From Chryseobacterium arthrosphaerae (GTDB lineage Bacteria; Bacteroidota; Bacteroidia; Flavobacteriales; Weeksellaceae): a stretch of 64,000 nucleotides of DNA. Shown here one piece after another: positions 52,120 to 59,899 of this stretch; position 1 is the stretch's first letter; every line of letters starts with the position of its first letter. The notes under the pieces are model-generated. The model was not told the origin of the DNA and made no database searches. It saw nothing but the letters and a program-made list of their open reading frames with translations. The position numbers and the translations under genes were made by a program. The stretch is from positions 62,001 to 126,000 of the forward strand of contig NZ_MAYG01000023.1 in assembly GCF_001684965.1 (NCBI RefSeq), written 5' to 3'.

Positions 52120-52947
52120 ATGGAAGAATTACAATCAATTTTAAATACAATAATCAAAGAAAAGCAAGGCTATATCACATTCCTCACCGGAGCCGGAATC
52201 TCAGCAGAAAGCGGTCTGCCAACTTACCGCTCCATAGACGGGATCTGGATCAAAGGAACGAAATATCATCGTCCGGAGGAATTCGGAACTTTCAGGTATT
52301 TCAGCCAGGAACCCGAAGAAGTATGGCAGTATAATCTTTTCTGGAAAAAACTGATCGCTGAAGCACAACCGAATGAAGGCCACTATGCCCTTACAGAGAT
52401 AGAAAAGCTTTTAGGAAACCGCTTTAAGCTGATTACCCAAAACGTAGATGGTCTTCACCAAAGAGCCGGAACCCGGAACGTTTATGAAATTCATGGAAAC
52501 AAGCAGACCGTACGCTGTTCAAAAGAATGCAGCGAGCCCATTGATTTTCCGGAAAATGTAAAACAAAAAGAATATACAGAAGACCTTACCCCTGAAGATA
52601 CAGACGGATTAAAATGCAAAAAGTGCGGAAACTGGCTCAGACCTCATACCTTATGGTTTGACGAGTCCTATAATGAGAAATATTATTATTTTGATACCGC
52701 TTATGACATTGCGGAGCATACCGATATCCTGTTCGTGGTAGGAACTTCAGGTTCCACAACGTTGCCGGTCAATATAGTAGAAACGGTAAAAATCCGGGCA
52801 AAACATATCGTTATGATCAATCCTGAAGATAATACTTATTTTCACCATATCATGAGAGGAATGAAAACACAGACCTCTGTACAGGAAAGCAGCTCTAAGG
52901 CATTGCCACAGCTGAAAAAGATGATAGAGGAAATAATGAAAGCTTAA
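52120..52947 (+). CDS. SIR2-family NAD-dependent deacylase
   Basis: A 275-residue sirtuin. NAD-binding GAGISAESGLPTYRS (about 25-39), catalytic TQNVDGLHQRAG (Gln-Asn-x-Asp) and His in EIHGNKQTVRC; zinc Cys pairs CSKEC and CKKCG; GTSGSTTLPVN in the NAD fold. All core residues are intact, so NAD-dependent lysine deacylation (or NAD hydrolysis or ADP-ribosylation) is plausible. It lies between tRNA-like elements 5 and 6 with only 19 nt upstream, an unusual place for a housekeeping cobB. Confidence 0.9.
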   Translation: MEELQSILNTIIKEKQGYITFLTGAGISAESGLPTYRSIDGIWIKGTKYHRPEEFGTFRYFSQEPEEVWQYNLFWKKLIAEAQPNEGHYALTEIEKLLGNRFKLITQNVDGLHQRAGTRNVYEIHGNKQTVRCSKECSEPIDFPENVKQKEYTEDLTPEDTDGLKCKKCGNWLRPHTLWFDESYNEKYYYFDTAYDIAEHTDILFVVGTSGSTTLPVNIVETVKIRAKHIVMINPEDNTYFHHIMRGMKTQTSVQESSSKALPQLKKMIEEIMKA

Positions 52948-52959
52948 TATTGATGACAC

Positions 52960-53030
52960 GGAAACAGTAGTTTAATGGAAAAGCACACCCTGCTAAGGTG
53001 AGTTGCAGGTTCGAATCCTGCCTGTTTCCC
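52960..53030 (+). ncRNA. tRNA-like element 6, GCT anticodon loop
   Basis: It starts 12 nt after the SIR2 stop. Acceptor GGAAACAG/CTGTTTCC is a perfect 8-bp helix, nearly the same as that of element 5. TA linker, D-stem GTTT/AAGC with loop AATGGAA, anticodon stem CACC/GGTG with canonical 7-nt loop CTGCTAA (GCT, Ser), T-arm GCAGG-TTCGAAT-CCTGC, all canonical. It lacks the long variable arm expected of tRNA-Ser. T5 follows the acceptor. Confidence 0.65.
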
Positions 53031-53110
53031 TTTTTACAGTGAAAAATAATGGTTTATTTTTTTAATTTTAAAAACTGAATAGATATACCATCACCAACCA
53101 ACCACATCAT

Positions 53111-54154
53111 ATGAAATATATTGTACTTTCTGCACTGTTCCTGTTTTCATGCAAAGAAAAAGAGACCCGGAAAAATCCTGAAAAAAAAGATTCTGCAACC
53201 GTGGCAAAAGCACCGGCCGCCGTTTTACCGCATGACACGGATATTCTTAAAATACTGGTGGATGAAGAAGCTGAAACGGAAAAAGGAGCCCGGCCGGACT
53301 ACAAAGATTACAGTGTTTCTTTCTCCAATGACGGAGATTCCTATACCGTGAGCTTTCAGAAAATAGCTTCTGATGATTTCAATAATGACGGGATCACAGA
53401 TTATATTGTAGAACGTGATTCGGAAGGAATGCTCGGTGGGAACGCCAATACCAATTCTGAAGTTATGTATATCATCATGGGCAAAAACAATACAATCAGT
53501 GAAAAGCATGAAATACTCATGTATGCTCCCTTTTCGTATAATATTTTGGATGGAATTTCTTATGAAGGCGGAAAACTGAAAGCTTCAGCAGTTCAGAATT
53601 ACCGTGTATACAGTGTACCGGAAGACAGTCTTCAGTCTGCACAGCTGTCTTTTGTCTATAAAGACGGGAATGTATATGAAGACTCTTACCTTACCGGATG
53701 TGAGCTCGGAAAGTGGAAAAATAAAAAGATTTTCAATTCTGCTTCAGAGCATTACAGAAGTATTGACAGGCACAACTATACCGAAACCGTAAATGAAAAA
53801 TATCATTCCGATGGCTTCGAAGCTTCCGCAGAATTTTCAGGATGTGATAATATGAATGTAGTTTTCGAAGGAGCTTACAAAACATCAGATACCGGTATAA
53901 AATCCATAGGAGAAAAAAGAAAACAGTTTCTTGATTTTCTGCTGAAAAATACGACACTTCAGAAAGAGATTGCCGTTGTTCAGAACCATTATCTTACTCA
54001 TCAGCCGTCCGGCAGTTATACGGATGTCGGAAACCTTTCATTCAATATTTTTACCGATAAAAAGAAAGGCGAAATTAATTTCAGGCTGGTCATCACCAAA
54101 GAAAACAACCCAAAACAAAATGAAAACTGGGATATTGTCACCAGAATAAAATAA
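53111..54154 (+). CDS. Lipoprotein with EF-hand/FG-GAP-like segment
   Basis: A 347-residue product starting MKYIVLSALFLFSC, a short lipoprotein signal with lipobox FLFSC. A Lys/Glu/Pro-rich spacer leads to a beta-rich domain with DDFNNDGITDYIVE (Asp-rich calcium-binding-like loop) around residue 94-107. It resembles the 375-residue lipoprotein at 6.7-7.8 kb in containing a DFNND motif, a feature common in Bacteroidota lipoproteins. No known function. It lies between tRNA-like element 6 and tatD. Confidence 0.65.
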   Translation: MKYIVLSALFLFSCKEKETRKNPEKKDSATVAKAPAAVLPHDTDILKILVDEEAETEKGARPDYKDYSVSFSNDGDSYTVSFQKIASDDFNNDGITDYIVERDSEGMLGGNANTNSEVMYIIMGKNNTISEKHEILMYAPFSYNILDGISYEGGKLKASAVQNYRVYSVPEDSLQSAQLSFVYKDGNVYEDSYLTGCELGKWKNKKIFNSASEHYRSIDRHNYTETVNEKYHSDGFEASAEFSGCDNMNVVFEGAYKTSDTGIKSIGEKRKQFLDFLLKNTTLQKEIAVVQNHYLTHQPSGSYTDVGNLSFNIFTDKKKGEINFRLVITKENNPKQNENWDIVTRIK

Positions 54155-54167
54155 TCAACATAAAAAA

Positions 54168-54953
54168 ATGAATACATACATTGATATTGGCATTAACCTG
54201 ACCAATAAACAGTTCTATAACGAACATGAAGAAATTATCAACCGTGCATTAGACAACGGGGTTGATCATATGATCCTTACCGGTACAAGCGTGAGAGGAA
54301 GTAAAGAATCCGCAGAAATAGCAGAAGATTATCCGGATATTTTATTTTCAACAGCAGGAATTCATCCTCATGATGCCAAATCTTTTACCCGGGAAAGCAT
54401 CGGCGAACTCAGAAAATTACTGAAGCAGGACCATGTGATCTCAGTAGGAGAGTGCGGTCTGGATTTCGATCGTGACTTTTCGCCAAGACCCGTTCAGGAA
54501 AAATGTTATAAAGCCCAGCTGGAATTGGCCATAGAAGTGGATAAGCCGCTTTTTCTTCACGAAAGATCAGCATTCAGAAAATTTAATGAGATTACAGACG
54601 AATACCTTTCAAAGCTGCCGGAAGCTGTTGTACACTGTTTTACCGGAACACTGGAAGAAGCAAAGATATACCTTGATAAAGGATTTTATTTGGGATTTAC
54701 CGGAGCAATCAGTGATGAGAAAAGATTTAAGCATCTGGAAGACGTGATAAAATACGTACCGCTTGACCGTATGATGATTGAAACCGATGCCCCTTTTATG
54801 CTTCCGAAGAATATGCCAAGAATGCAGAACAGACGGAATGAACCCTCATTTTTACCTTATGTGGCACAGACTATTGCCCATTTGAAGAAGATCAGCATTG
54901 CTGAAGTCGCAGATGAAACTACAGAAAACGCCAGAAGGTTTTTCAGATTATAA
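54168..54953 (+). CDS. tatD: TatD-family nuclease
   Basis: A 261-residue metal-dependent hydrolase close to E. coli TatD: the same IDIGINLTNKQF start in place of an HxH, then AGIHPHDAK, GECGLDFDRDF (Glu), LHERSAFRKF (His), VHCFTGT (His) and IETDAPFML (Asp). E. coli TatD is a 3'-5' exonuclease on single-stranded DNA and RNA. It lies 13 bp after the lipoprotein gene and ends the interleaved region before a strong terminator. Confidence 0.9.
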   Translation: MNTYIDIGINLTNKQFYNEHEEIINRALDNGVDHMILTGTSVRGSKESAEIAEDYPDILFSTAGIHPHDAKSFTRESIGELRKLLKQDHVISVGECGLDFDRDFSPRPVQEKCYKAQLELAIEVDKPLFLHERSAFRKFNEITDEYLSKLPEAVVHCFTGTLEEAKIYLDKGFYLGFTGAISDEKRFKHLEDVIKYVPLDRMMIETDAPFMLPKNMPRMQNRRNEPSFLPYVAQTIAHLKKISIAEVADETTENARRFFRL

Positions 54954-54989
54954 AAAAGAGCTCTACTGATACAGTAAAGCTCTTTTTTT
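54954..54989. terminator. Terminator after tatD
   Basis: The outer stem AAAAGAGCT/AGCTCTTTT and inner TACTG/CAGTA form a long hairpin with A-rich and T-rich flanks, between convergent tatD and deoD. Confidence 0.85.
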
Positions 54990-55033
54990 GTAAAATAAAG
55001 GCTGAAAATTGTCTGAGCAATTGCCTTTTCGTT

Positions 55034-55744
55034 TTATAAACTCTTAATAGCCGATTCCAAAGCCAGTTCCATCATCGGATTCAAAGCTTTTTCTCTTTCG
55101 TCAGCAGAGATTTTTTCGTGAGTAGGGATAATGTCAGTTACCGTAAGAATGGTTGCTGCATTTTTTCCTAGATACTGAGCATTGGCAAACAGTCCGAAAG
55201 CTTCCATCTCTACTGCCGGGCAATTGTATTGGGTAGCAATAGCAGGTGTTTCAGGATCTTTTCTGTAGAAAATATCACTACTGTGGATGTTGATAGCTTT
55301 AGCGTTTAATGATAATTCCTTAGAAGTTTCATTGATGGTATTGAAGATATTTCCCTGGTGAGAAAGAATCTCATCTTCAATTCCCCATGCATATTTGGCA
55401 TAGGTACTTTCGCTGGCTGCCTTTTCAATATTTAAAATATCAAAAAGCTTAAGATCCGTATTGTAAGCACCACAAGTCCCGATTCTGATGATGGTATCTA
55501 CTTCATATTCTGTAAATAATTCAAAAGAATAAATTCCGATACTTGGGAAACCCATTCCGCTGGCTCCTACAGTGATTTCTTTACCTTTATAAAGACCGGT
55601 ATAATAAAAGATACCTCTGGTTTTGCTTACCAGTTTTGCATTTTCTAAATAATTTTCAGCAATATACTGTGCACGAAGCGGATCCCCCGGCTGCAATACT
55701 ACTTTGGCAATTTCACCTTTTTTTGCACTGATGTGAATACTCAT
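55034..55744 (-). CDS. deoD: Purine nucleoside phosphorylase, DeoD type
   Basis: A 236-residue hexameric-type PNP that splits purine (deoxy)nucleosides with phosphate. Visible motifs: VVLQPGDPLRAQYIAENYL, GASGMGFPSIGIYSFEL, IRIGTCGAYN, and the active-site PAVEMEAFGLFANA. DeoD end DIIPTHEKISADER is typical. It stands alone and separates the two halves of the unusual region. Confidence 0.94.
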   Translation of the reverse strand: MSIHISAKKGEIAKVVLQPGDPLRAQYIAENYLENAKLVSKTRGIFYYTGLYKGKEITVGASGMGFPSIGIYSFELFTEYEVDTIIRIGTCGAYNTDLKLFDILNIEKAASESTYAKYAWGIEDEILSHQGNIFNTINETSKELSLNAKAINIHSSDIFYRKDPETPAIATQYNCPAVEMEAFGLFANAQYLGKNAATILTVTDIIPTHEKISADEREKALNPMMELALESAIKSL

Positions 55745-55763
55745 AATGTTATTTTGAATGAGG

Positions 55764-55771
55764 CAAAGATA
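55764..55771 (-). promoter_or_regulatory. -7 element upstream of deoD
   Basis: TATCTTTG on the minus strand (TAnnTTTG) lies 19 bp upstream of the deoD ATG. The rest of the 279-bp gap up to the VOC gene shows no further gene. Confidence 0.45.
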
Positions 55772-55986
55772 ATAACTTTTAGATTGTCTCCATTATTACG
55801 GTGAGTGAAACAGTAAAGCTTCCTCTGATCAATACAATACATAAAACAGGATCAATATCTGCTGTAAAGATGATTGCAGATCAAGTCTTTTGAAAACTTC
55901 ATATTCTTTGTCCATAAAAAATGAAATGGGTTAATACAGAACAGGATTAGAATAAAGGAGAGCAGGTATGGGAATATCACGGAAGT

Positions 55987-55994
55987 TATTTTTG
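55987..55994 (+). promoter_or_regulatory. -7 element upstream of the VOC gene
   Basis: TATTTTTG matches TAnnTTTG and lies 29 bp before the ATG at 56024. No clear -33 TTG is present. Confidence 0.45.
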
Positions 55995-56023
55995 TACCAG
56001 TCAATCATTCAAAAAATCAAAAC

Positions 56024-56413
56024 ATGAAAATAGAACATATCGCTGTCTGGGTAAAAGACCTTGAAAAAACCAGAATGTTTTATCAGAAATATTTCGGCGC
56101 TGTTTCCAATGATAAATACCACAATCCCGTCAAAAATTTTGAATCGTATTTCCTGAGTTTTGATAATGGCTGCCGTCTGGAAATTATGACCAGGCCTGAA
56201 ATCAAAGAAAGCGGAAACAGCTACGGATCCCAACAGTATGGAATCATCCACTTTGCATTTTCGGCAGGCAGTAAAGAAAAAGTAAACAGTCTTACGGAAA
56301 TCCTGAGAAAAGACGGCTATACTATTGCCGGAGAACCCCGCACAACCGGAGACGGCTATTATGAAAGTGTCATCCTGGATCCTGAAAACAACATCATTGA
56401 GATCGTCGCTTAA
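56024..56413 (+). CDS. VOC-family (glyoxalase-like) protein
   Basis: A 129-residue two-module vicinal-oxygen-chelate protein. Likely metal ligands: KIEHIAVWVKD (His5), CRLEIMTRP (Glu), YGIIHFAFS (His) and NNIIEIVA (Glu, near the C-terminus). All four usual ligand positions are filled, so it may be an active metalloenzyme, for example a lactoylglutathione-lyase-like or antibiotic-resistance-like enzyme; the substrate cannot be read. Confidence 0.85.
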   Translation: MKIEHIAVWVKDLEKTRMFYQKYFGAVSNDKYHNPVKNFESYFLSFDNGCRLEIMTRPEIKESGNSYGSQQYGIIHFAFSAGSKEKVNSLTEILRKDGYTIAGEPRTTGDGYYESVILDPENNIIEIVA

Positions 56414-56818
56414 GTCATTGCAGGGAGCATTAGTGACGAATCAATCTCAACAGTAATATAATCTCTCGCAAATTTAGCAGATGACGCAGATTTTATTGCA
56501 ACACATACACTGTCAAAAATAAACCTAACAGGTTTTCAAAACCTGTTAGGTTTTAACCTTTAAATCATAGCAAATATAACCGTAATGCTTGCCGAAGATC
56601 TTTGATCTTCTTGCGCCTTAAAATATACCCAATTAAAAAAAATCTTTGCGCCCTTGCGTTTCCAAACCCACTTAAACTCAAATTACAGGTCGCAATCAAA
56701 ACGTGAAGCTTTCATTATTTTTCATCACTTTTCAAAAATTCTCATTCAGAAACCGCATTTCACATCAATCCTGCTCTTAAAAATTTTATTCTCAGCGAAA
56801 TAGTTTTATTTTTGTTAG
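56414..56818. repeat. 405-bp gene-free gap with dispersed repeats
   Basis: Three elements are visible. At about 56461-56494 is a phrase (CTCGCAAATTTAGCAGATGA with CGCAGATTTT) of a type I know from other Chryseobacterium intergenic regions. At 56521-56553 is a perfect palindrome with 16-bp arms around a single C, the second copy of the element at 19183. At about 56601-56670 there is a short inverted AAGATCTTTGATCTT and the phrase CTTTGCGCCCTTGCGTTTCC. No ORF is supported until the bpX operon at 56819. Confidence 0.75.
56807..56814 (+). promoter_or_regulatory. -7 element of the MoxR/vWA operon
   Basis: TATTTTTG (TAnnTTTG) lies 4 bp before the first ATG (56819) and 7 bp before the second (56822), so the operon mRNA may be leaderless or start at the second ATG. 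Confidence 0.4.
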
Positions 56819-57475
56819 ATGATGGAAACCAAATCACCGTTTTTGGACACGATCTTTCTGCTCAGAAAGAATGAATGTATTACCCTTTTCTCCAGCTTGC
56901 AGGAAATTTCCTCAAAAGAAGAGCTGGAGGCAGGAGTGTATTTTGAAGCAGAATTCGAAAAAGAAAGACTTGAATTTCTTTCTGATCAGTTCGTCTGTCA
57001 TAAAGAAACGGCAGTCTGGGCCGCCAAAATTCTGTATCATAGTGCCCAGTTGTATCTTATCAGAGAAAATACTGCGCAGAATATGGATCAGCTGATTTCC
57101 GGATATAAAGGAGTCAGAGATATCCCATCTGTTTTATCTGCAGATTTATCCCTGAGATTTTTACCTAAGATCATTGATGCTTTGTATGCGGTAGATCCGG
57201 AAGATACTTTGATCAGAAAGCTTGAAGATATTCTGGTGGAATTTCACTACTCGGGAATCGGATATGATCTTGATGTCAGAAGGGTCAACTGGGAGGAAGA
57301 ACTCAAAGATCCTACCTATCGTAAATTATATCTGGAAAGGATTGTTGAAAAAAAAGATTACAGGCTCGCGGAAATTCCATATATCAATAAACTACTAATA
57401 GCTGAATTCGGAATGCATCAGGATGCATTCTGGAGAGAATTAAAAACAATAACCGAAGAACATGAAAACCTATGA
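56819..57475 (+). CDS. Unknown protein, first gene of the MoxR-vWA operon
   Basis: A 218-residue soluble, largely helical protein. It has an acidic core and two hydrophobic helices (WAAKILYHSAQLYLI near 70-85; IDALYAVDPEDTLIRKLEDIL near 120-140), and ends in a C-terminal region (about 140-218) rich in aromatic residues. I believe it belongs with the small bpX-type or accessory proteins of MoxR-vWA systems by position, but I cannot name the family. Its end overlaps the DUF4919 gene by 14 bp. Confidence 0.6.
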   Translation: MMETKSPFLDTIFLLRKNECITLFSSLQEISSKEELEAGVYFEAEFEKERLEFLSDQFVCHKETAVWAAKILYHSAQLYLIRENTAQNMDQLISGYKGVRDIPSVLSADLSLRFLPKIIDALYAVDPEDTLIRKLEDILVEFHYSGIGYDLDVRRVNWEEELKDPTYRKLYLERIVEKKDYRLAEIPYINKLLIAEFGMHQDAFWRELKTITEEHENL

Positions 57476-58037
57476 AAAAATATTTGAGTTTTTAACTGAT
57501 CCTACCAAAGAAACTTTCCTGAAATGCAGGGAAGTGGTGATTAATGATCCCGGATATGATCCGTATTCGCAAGACACTGAAAATATGCAGGATCTTTTGA
57601 ATAGCGGAAAATTTGAAGATGTTATACAATACGTCAATATCAATATTCTGCTAAGTCCCAGTGCGCATATTTATAAATACTTCGCTTATAAAGAGCTGGG
57701 AAATGAAAAAGCAAGGAATGTTGAAATGATGATCGTTCAAACCCTCTTTGAATGTCTTGAAAAAACAGGTGACGGAACAAGAAAATCACCCTATATTGTA
57801 ACAAGAATTTCTGATGAGAGAGACCTGATCAGGCATCACTTCAACAAACAGGACGTATCACAGTGGCTGATCCGGGATGAAGATAAGATCATAGATGTCC
57901 TTAAGCTTGATGATGGAACAGAGGTCTGCTTTGATATCAAAACCCTTTATCACAGACTGGCCTTCTCCTTCAACAAAAGAAAAAAGGAAAACGGAACAGA
58001 AGAAAAAGCCCAAACGAAGAAGTGGTGGAATTTTTAA
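57462..58037 (+). CDS. DUF4919-like protein
   Basis: A 191-residue protein. The segment from YEKIFEFLTDPTKETFLKCREVV to SAHIYKYFAYKELGNEKA resembles DUF4919, with TPR-like helices, and GDGTRKSPYIVTRISDERDLI matches the family's Gly-rich strand. The C-terminus is basic (KKWWNF). No signal peptide, whereas many DUF4919 proteins are exported. It overlaps the upstream gene by 14 bp and is 12 bp from moxR. Confidence 0.65.
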   Translation: MKTYEKIFEFLTDPTKETFLKCREVVINDPGYDPYSQDTENMQDLLNSGKFEDVIQYVNINILLSPSAHIYKYFAYKELGNEKARNVEMMIVQTLFECLEKTGDGTRKSPYIVTRISDERDLIRHHFNKQDVSQWLIRDEDKIIDVLKLDDGTEVCFDIKTLYHRLAFSFNKRKKENGTEEKAQTKKWWNF

Positions 58038-58049
58038 TTTTTTAAATCA

Positions 58050-59183
58050 ATGACTCAGAATATCAATAAACTTAATACAGCCCTTACCTATGTGAAAGAT
58101 ACATTTGTAGGGAAAAATGATGTGGTAGACCTGCTCGGAATCTGTCTGCTGGCACGGGAAAATGCTTTTTTATACGGACCTCCTGGAACCGCCAAATCAG
58201 CCATTGTAAGAACATTGGCGAAGACCGTAAAGGATGGAAAAAATTTTGAATACCTGCTAACCCGTTTCACCGAACCGAACGAGATTTTTGGTCCTTTTGA
58301 TATCAGAAAATTAAAAGAAGGCGAGCTTCTCACCAATACGGAAGGGATGATGCCGGAAGCCTCCATGGTATTTCTGGATGAGATCTTCAACGCCAATTCA
58401 GCGATCCTGAACTCGCTCCTGATGGCACTCAACGAAAAAATATTCAAAAGAGGAAAAGAAACCAAGCATTTGCCAGCACTCATGTTTGTGGGAGCAAGTA
58501 ACGTACTTCCGGAAGATGAAGCCCTGAATGCCCTTTTCGACCGTTTTCTGGTAAGAATCAATGTAGATTATGTAAACCCTGAATTATTGCAGCAGGTACT
58601 TTTAGCCGGAAGAAAGCTGGAAAATGAAGAAGAAACGGAAGTACCGGAAATTCATGCTGCTGAAATAAAAGAGCTTCAGAACCTGTGCCGTACAGTAGAT
58701 CTGAAACCGATTTATGAGGTGTACCTGAATACCATCATGAGCCTCAGGAATACGGGGATTGCCATTTCTGACCGTAGAGCGGTAAAACTGCAGAACCTGA
58801 TTGCCGCAAGCGCTTTGATCTGTGGCAGAAACGAAGCGGTACTTTCTGACCTTTGGGTACTGAAGCATATCTGGGATACGGAAGAGCAGATCGAAATTCT
58901 GGAAGGAATCATTAACAGGACCATAGAAAAAGATGACCATCCGAAATCACATCCGCAGGCAATGCAGAACAAAACACCGGATCCGGAAGAGGTGATGAAA
59001 GACGTGAAAATCCTGGTGGATAAGTGGAATGCCGGCCCCGTGAGCTTTGAAGAACAGAATGTAATTAAAGATAAACTGAGATACCTGCAGACCCGTTGTG
59101 ACTGGATCAGGAATCCTGAGCAGAAGCAGTATATTCAGCAAGAAATTGAAAGCTTATGGCAGAAAATCCTTCAAAGCATATAA
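58050..59183 (+). CDS. MoxR-type AAA+ ATPase
   Basis: A 377-residue MoxR/RavA-like ATPase. Walker A YGPPGTAKSA (42-51), Walker B MVFLDEIF (106-113), sensor 1 FVGASN (146-151), arginine-finger area LFDRF (162-166), and a helical lid domain from about 190, with a C-terminal helical extension (280-377). MoxR ATPases act as chaperones that load or remodel vWA proteins. The next two genes overlap in a chain that includes a vWA protein, consistent with this pairing. Confidence 0.92.
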   Translation: MTQNINKLNTALTYVKDTFVGKNDVVDLLGICLLARENAFLYGPPGTAKSAIVRTLAKTVKDGKNFEYLLTRFTEPNEIFGPFDIRKLKEGELLTNTEGMMPEASMVFLDEIFNANSAILNSLLMALNEKIFKRGKETKHLPALMFVGASNVLPEDEALNALFDRFLVRINVDYVNPELLQQVLLAGRKLENEEETEVPEIHAAEIKELQNLCRTVDLKPIYEVYLNTIMSLRNTGIAISDRRAVKLQNLIAASALICGRNEAVLSDLWVLKHIWDTEEQIEILEGIINRTIEKDDHPKSHPQAMQNKTPDPEEVMKDVKILVDKWNAGPVSFEEQNVIKDKLRYLQTRCDWIRNPEQKQYIQQEIESLWQKILQSI

Positions 59184-59899
59184 AAGAATTCTGGGCAGAA
59201 CTTCCCCGTGCTGATGAAGATTTTCTGGGCTCAATCAGAGACTGGAAAAATGTTCAGATTGCAATGGAAGATGAAACCCTGTGGCTGAAAGGCTTTACAG
59301 ACGAACAGGCTGTGGCTCCGGAAATACAGCAGCTGCCGGATTTTATCCTGTACGAGCTTCGTGACGGCCTTTTATTCAGAAAAGATGCATTGGTTCCCAG
59401 CAGAAAAGTGAGAACTGCATTGCTCTGGACACCGATTGATAAAGCTTTGCGCCTTACTTTCCCGGTATCCAATAACAATTATTTCGGAATTGATGAAAAA
59501 ATTCATGTCGCATTGACGGAAAGTCTTGAAGAGCAGCCGGTAATTGCCTTATTGAGCCCATTATCTGAAATCAGGGAAAGCATGGCTGCCATTCCGAAAT
59601 TTAAGCTTGAAAAAATACAATGGACAGTGATAGGAGATAAAGCACTGTTTCTGGGAACTCCGTTATTAAGCTTACCGGGGAAGACCTATTGGAGCAAAGA
59701 CGGCCATTTACTGCCCGCCGGATTGGATTTTGAATTTAAAAATCTAAGCAGGCTGCTGCAGCAGAAATACAATAAAGAATCAGAGGGATGGCTTTTATGG
59801 GATGAAAACGGAAATTGTCTTTCCATAAAAAGTACAGATTTCCGGCCGCTTTCCATCAGTTCATTCCGCCTTACTGAAAAATCAAAAGAATGGAACTAA
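59156..59899 (+). CDS. bpX-like component of the MoxR-vWA ternary system
   Basis: A 247-residue protein overlapping the moxR end by 28 bp. It is mainly beta-stranded (ELRDGLLFRKDALVPSRKVRT, KALRLTFPVSNNNYFGIDEK) and ends in a solenoid-like region (LLSLPGKTYWSKDGHLLPAG, about 160-190). It has no catalytic motif. By position between moxR and the vWA/propeller gene and by overall look I assign it to the bpX group described for ternary systems, without a subfamily number. Confidence 0.65.
   Translation: MAENPSKHIKEFWAELPRADEDFLGSIRDWKNVQIAMEDETLWLKGFTDEQAVAPEIQQLPDFILYELRDGLLFRKDALVPSRKVRTALLWTPIDKALRLTFPVSNNNYFGIDEKIHVALTESLEEQPVIALLSPLSEIRESMAAIPKFKLEKIQWTVIGDKALFLGTPLLSLPGKTYWSKDGHLLPAGLDFEFKNLSRLLQQKYNKESEGWLLWDENGNCLSIKSTDFRPLSISSFRLTEKSKEWN

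Noticed and set aside
58088-58561. 157-codon minus-strand ORF opposite moxR
   Set aside because: It overlaps the Walker A and B region of moxR on the other strand and shows only Ser/Arg-rich shadow composition.
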